DNA of 8,517 nt from the NCBI GenBank assembly GCA_030642635.1, contig DAOWNK010000132.1, forward strand, positions 1 through 8,517, given 5' to 3'. The notes under the pieces were generated by a model. The model had not been told where the DNA came from and did no database searches. It saw only the letters and a list, made by a program, of their open reading frames with translations. Each line of letters opens with the position of its first letter. The stretch's first letter is position 1. The position numbers and the translations under genes were made by a program. Positions 5,789 to 8,517 of the stretch are shown here, piece by piece. The stretch comes from Pirellulales bacterium. GTDB taxonomy: Bacteria; Planctomycetota; Planctomycetia; Pirellulales; Thermoguttaceae.

Positions 5789-7976
5789 ATCGGCCGATGA
5801 CCTCGGCCAGGCGTTTGGCGTCCCACGCCGGGCCGGTCCATCGTGGCTCATGCCAACCCAACTCCTGCATAGCGTCGTCGTCCACAATTGGAAGCCAATA
5901 GGCCAATGCCAGTACGATAAGGCCCGTACCGTATGTCGATGGCTTATGAAACTCGGGTGAGTCGGGATCACAGGGAATCATGCCGAACCCGCCGTCAGCA
6001 CGCAAGAACCGACGCAGCCGTGGCAGATGGGCAAGCGCCGCGCGGCGGCACTCCTCCCGACGATGATCTGTCTGCTGGAGCGCCTGCCACATGGCCACGA
6101 ACGACAACAGTGTCATGCGTGAAAGATAGTTGCCGGCACGATAGGGAGAGGTCTGCCACGGCAATTTTTCGATTCGGGCGACCAGTTCGTCGCGATCCTT
6201 GTAATGTGGCACGACTCGCACGGGATACTTCAGCCCGCTGCAGCCAAGCGATTCCACGCCGAACAGCATGTCTCGGATATTCCCGCCGCCGGTTTTGGGG
6301 TCCTGGAACGATTGGATGTAGTCTGCCCACTCGCGGCGTTCTTCCGGTTTCAACTCGTCGAGCATGCCAAGGATGTGAAAGGTACGGGCATAAATCGACG
6401 ACTCGCTCGTTGCATTTGTAACGATCGGCTCGACCCGACCCCACGGCTTATCCGGCACCCGACGACTAAGCAGCCACCGACGCAGCCCCGGCTGTATTTC
6501 CACGACCCAGTCATACGCCTCTTTCTCATTTTTTGCAGGTTTGATCTCGCTCAAATAGCGACTCAAGACTCCGACGTTCTTGATAAACGTGTCGCTACGG
6601 ATCACCCGTCGCGTCGGGTCATCCGGACCGTGGTACTTCAGCCGTGCATTGTTTACCCATCGCCCCTGTTCATCCAGTGCGGAGATCACCGCTTTTGTGC
6701 GAGCAATGAGCTTCTTTGAAGGTTTCCGGTGCGAACCGGCCGGTTGCCGATCCGGCTTTTTCCGACCCGAATCGAGCAACCGATTGTATTCCTGCTCGAC
6801 GCTATCCAGCCTTGCGGCGCCAACTATAAAGCTATAATGCGTCGGCATGTCGTCGTCGAGATATGTAAGTTCGTACTGCTTGGTAAAGTAAAGCGGCTTG
6901 TTGGTCTTCAGTTCGTAGAAGCGTGCCAGCCGGCCGTTTGGCAACATTGATCGGCGGAAGTATGCGATTGCTTTCGGGACCGGTTCGAGGTACTTCTTGC
7001 TGCCTGTCTCACGGTACAATTGCAGCAGCGCCTCCAGCACCTCTTGCGACTCCCCGCCGCAGACGGCCGGCGGCTCGAACTTGCGTGCCCAGGCCGGATG
7101 CATCTGTGCGTCGTATTGTTGTGCCCAACCCGGCTGAGGCTCCGGCATTTGTGCCAGCAAAATAAAGTCGCCGGCTTTCTTGGCCGCCGTTCGATATCGT
7201 TCATCGCCGTACGTGTGCCATGCCTCGAACATCACGTCGATTACGTCGATAATGGCGCCGTCGTTGAAGGTATAGTAGCACTTGTATTTTTCTTTCGGCC
7301 ACGTTCGCGACCATGACTCGGGATAATCGGCCTTTTTGACAGGAAACTTTTCGGCATCTGGAGATCGACTGTACCGTTGCGGCCAGGCGCCGTTGGGGAA
7401 CCGCGCATCGAGCAGGCTCGCCAGCGCATACTCCGCCGCCTCGTGAATCTTTGTGTCCTTGAACTCCAGCGCCTTGTCGAGCCGCATCAACAGCCGCAGG
7501 GCCGATTGCGTAGTGTCGTCGTCCAGCGTCGTCTCGTCCCGCCCTTTCGACGCTGCATCGACTCGATACGCATAGCTTGTCCTGCGTTTCGGGTCGAATT
7601 CCACGTGGTATTGCCAGCCGCCGGATTTCAACTGGCCTCGCACGAGGCAATCGCCGGCCTTTTTGGCGGCTTCCAGGTAGTATCGGTCGCCGGTGGCGTG
7701 ATACGCCTCGAGAAAGGCCATCCCGACCGAGGGCGTTCCCGGCGGTTGCACCCAGACCTTCGTCTTCGAAGCACGCCCCTCTCCCTCTCGCTTTGTCAAG
7801 TCCTCGCTATACTGCCATACGTAACCCCCTTCGACAGCAACCCGGTTGCGGAAGAACTCAGACGCTTTGCGCAGCGCCTGCGAGGCCTGTTCGGGCAATT
7901 CAGTCGCGTTTGGCTCTGAAGCGTAGGCTGAAAATGTGCATAGAAAAATAACGACGGAAGCATACGTACGAATCAT
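5787..7976 (-). CDS. Pectate lyase family 10-like protein with C-terminal alpha/alpha-toroid region, secreted
   Basis: A 729-residue secreted protein, likely acting on an acidic polysaccharide such as polygalacturonate. Residues 1-19 are a signal peptide (MIRTYASVV..., cut near AYAS-EP). The N-terminal two thirds match the (alpha/alpha) barrel of PL10: YYTFNDGAIIDVID (Asp239), GWAQQYD (Asp289), PAWARKFEPPAVCGGESQEV and LARFYELKTNKP (Arg352). By recall of the Cellvibrio Pel10A structure, these should be the calcium-binding aspartates and the catalytic-base arginine, but the mapping is unaligned. The ERRxGY-type segment of classical PL10 is not evident; TYLDDDMPTHYSF (371-383) is found there instead. 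A Lys/Pro-rich linker (404-422) follows. From about 490, YARTFHILGMLDELKPEERREWADYIQSFQDPKTGGG and a later ADGGFG stretch resemble toroid (prenyltransferase/cyclase-like) helical repeats. AGGAG lies 6 nt before the ATG. Substrate is inferred. Confidence 0.8.
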   Translation of the reverse strand: MIRTYASVVIFLCTFSAYASEPNATELPEQASQALRKASEFFRNRVAVEGGYVWQYSEDLTKREGEGRASKTKVWVQPPGTPSVGMAFLEAYHATGDRYYLEAAKKAGDCLVRGQLKSGGWQYHVEFDPKRRTSYAYRVDAASKGRDETTLDDDTTQSALRLLMRLDKALEFKDTKIHEAAEYALASLLDARFPNGAWPQRYSRSPDAEKFPVKKADYPESWSRTWPKEKYKCYYTFNDGAIIDVIDVMFEAWHTYGDERYRTAAKKAGDFILLAQMPEPQPGWAQQYDAQMHPAWARKFEPPAVCGGESQEVLEALLQLYRETGSKKYLEPVPKAIAYFRRSMLPNGRLARFYELKTNKPLYFTKQYELTYLDDDMPTHYSFIVGAARLDSVEQEYNRLLDSGRKKPDRQPAGSHRKPSKKLIARTKAVISALDEQGRWVNNARLKYHGPDDPTRRVIRSDTFIKNVGVLSRYLSEIKPAKNEKEAYDWVVEIQPGLRRWLLSRRVPDKPWGRVEPIVTNATSESSIYARTFHILGMLDELKPEERREWADYIQSFQDPKTGGGNIRDMLFGVESLGCSGLKYPVRVVPHYKDRDELVARIEKLPWQTSPYRAGNYLSRMTLLSFVAMWQALQQTDHRREECRRAALAHLPRLRRFLRADGGFGMIPCDPDSPEFHKPSTYGTGLIVLALAYWLPIVDDDAMQELGWHEPRWTGPAWDAKRLAEVIGR

Positions 7977-7982
7977 GATTTA

Positions 7983-7987
7983 CTCCT
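7983..7987 (-). promoter_or_regulatory. Ribosome binding site of the PL10-like gene
   Basis: AGGAG on the minus strand, 6 nt before the ATG at 7976, fixes the start and lies in the 30-bp gap after the lipoprotein stop at 8007. No promoter is evident in that gap, which fits co-transcription. Confidence 0.75.
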
Positions 7988-8006
7988 GGTGTGTGATGTG
8001 CCAAAA

Positions 8007-8449
8007 TTAGTCGGTGAGTGTGAAGTTCAGTTCCAGCGTGCCCCGGGTGTCGGCGGGAATGGTTGCCCGCAGGCCGCTGGTGGAAGGAAGGCCGTACTTT
8101 TCAGGGATCAACCACCTTTTCGGCCGATCCGGTTCTTCTGTGGTCGGGCCGTCGTCGTAGCTTTCGATGACAACCATATATTCGCCGGGCACAACCCCAT
8201 CTCCGTGGCGGAAGCCCTGCAAACGGTATGAGCCGTCTGGAGCAAGTACTCCAACGGCCGGTCTGTATAGTTTAGTTTTACTTCGCTCGGCCGGGTGGAA
8301 GGTTACCGTGCCCTTGGAACCGGCTTGCCTTGGTATGTTATCTCGCCGCAAACCCTGATCGTATCCGGCAGGTTCTCGCCGCAACCGGCCGTTATCCCCA
8401 GGATAAGCAGGCCGATTGCAACGTGCAAGTTTTGTAACACTTTAGCCAT
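8007..8449 (-). pseudogene. Small lipoprotein with carboxypeptidase-regulatory-like fold, frameshifted
   Basis: Two overlapping minus-strand frames join into one recognisable protein of about 147 residues. The first frame from ATG 8449 encodes a lipoprotein signal (hydrophobic 10-19, TAGC with Cys23) and IRVCGEITYQGKPVP, then reaches TAA at 8305-8303. The second continues KGTVTFHPAERSK, RPAVGVLAPDGSYRL, GDGVVPGEYMVVIESYD and ends LNFTLTD. The expected PVPKGTV is restored by one extra T (A on the coding strand) at the TT of 8314-8315, so a single-base deletion is the likely cause. This beta-sandwich family is very common in planctomycetes beside polysaccharide and cell-surface genes; its molecular role is unknown. 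There is no clear Shine-Dalgarno before ATG 8449, and an inverted repeat sits 10 bp upstream. A sequencing error would make it an intact gene. Confidence 0.8.
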
Positions 8450-8459
8450 TTGAAGATTG

Positions 8460-8517
8460 GTAGGGTGCGTGAAACGCACCACAACATCTTGTACCTGGTG
8501 CGTTTCACGCACCCTAC
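8460..8517. repeat. Perfect 22-bp inverted repeat with nested hairpins (REP-like)
   Basis: Arms 8460-8481 and 8496-8517 are perfect inverted complements around a 14-nt spacer (8482-8495). Each arm also contains its own hairpin: GGTGCGT, loop GAA (or TTC), ACGCACC. This pair of inverted small hairpins is the layout of bacterial REP/BIME-type elements. The right arm reaches the window edge, so the repeat may be longer. It lies directly upstream of the lipoprotein gene and could act as a terminator, transcript stabiliser or dispersed repeat. No transposase is visible. Confidence 0.85.

Noticed and set aside
6204..6719. Plus-strand open frames antisense to the PL10-like gene (also 7377-7919)
   Set aside because: Compositional shadows of the minus-strand coding frame; no motif or start signal.

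Overview
The window looks like a chromosomal glycan-degradation segment from a planctomycete (Planctomycetota) or a close PVC relative. Every recognisable protein is exported or membrane-attached. There is a Tat-tagged Gfo/Idh/MocA oxidoreductase, a small lipoprotein of the 'GxITYQGKPVPKGTVTFHP' type that is very common in planctomycetes, and sugar-degrading enzymes of families frequent in that phylum. The assignment rests on gene style, not on a marker gene. No rRNA, tRNA, CRISPR array or transposase gene was seen.

Layout. Plus strand, 40-2307: a near-complete alpha-N-acetylglucosaminidase (GH89/NAGLU family) with signal peptide and both catalytic glutamates, followed by an unusual 26-residue tail. 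Plus strand, 2348-3166: an open frame matching only the C-terminal part of a large glycosidase-like protein; its catalytic barrel is absent, and a rearrangement junction near 2227-2347 is suspected. Positions 3167-3313 form a 147-bp convergent intergenic region holding inverted repeats and a repeat-like element. From 8449 down to 3314 the minus strand carries a compact co-directional cluster: a frameshifted small lipoprotein (8449-8007), a two-domain pectate-lyase-10-like protein (7976-5787), a Tat-exported Gfo/Idh/MocA oxidoreductase (5734-4355) and a second, Sec-exported Gfo/Idh/MocA oxidoreductase (4306-3314). Gaps of 30, 52 and 48 bp suggest one operon. The window ends in a perfect 22-bp inverted repeat (8460-8517).

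How the genes may work together (inference): GH89 would remove terminal alpha-linked GlcNAc, the PL10-like protein would act on an acidic polysaccharide, and the two exported oxidoreductases would oxidise or rearrange released sugars outside the cytoplasm. The most notable signals are the two exported and different nucleotide-fold oxidoreductases beside a lyase, a tandem G-rich repeat with quadruplex potential that supplies the stop codon of one of them, the nested hairpin repeat at the right end, and signs of decay (truncation, frameshift) at both ends of the segment.
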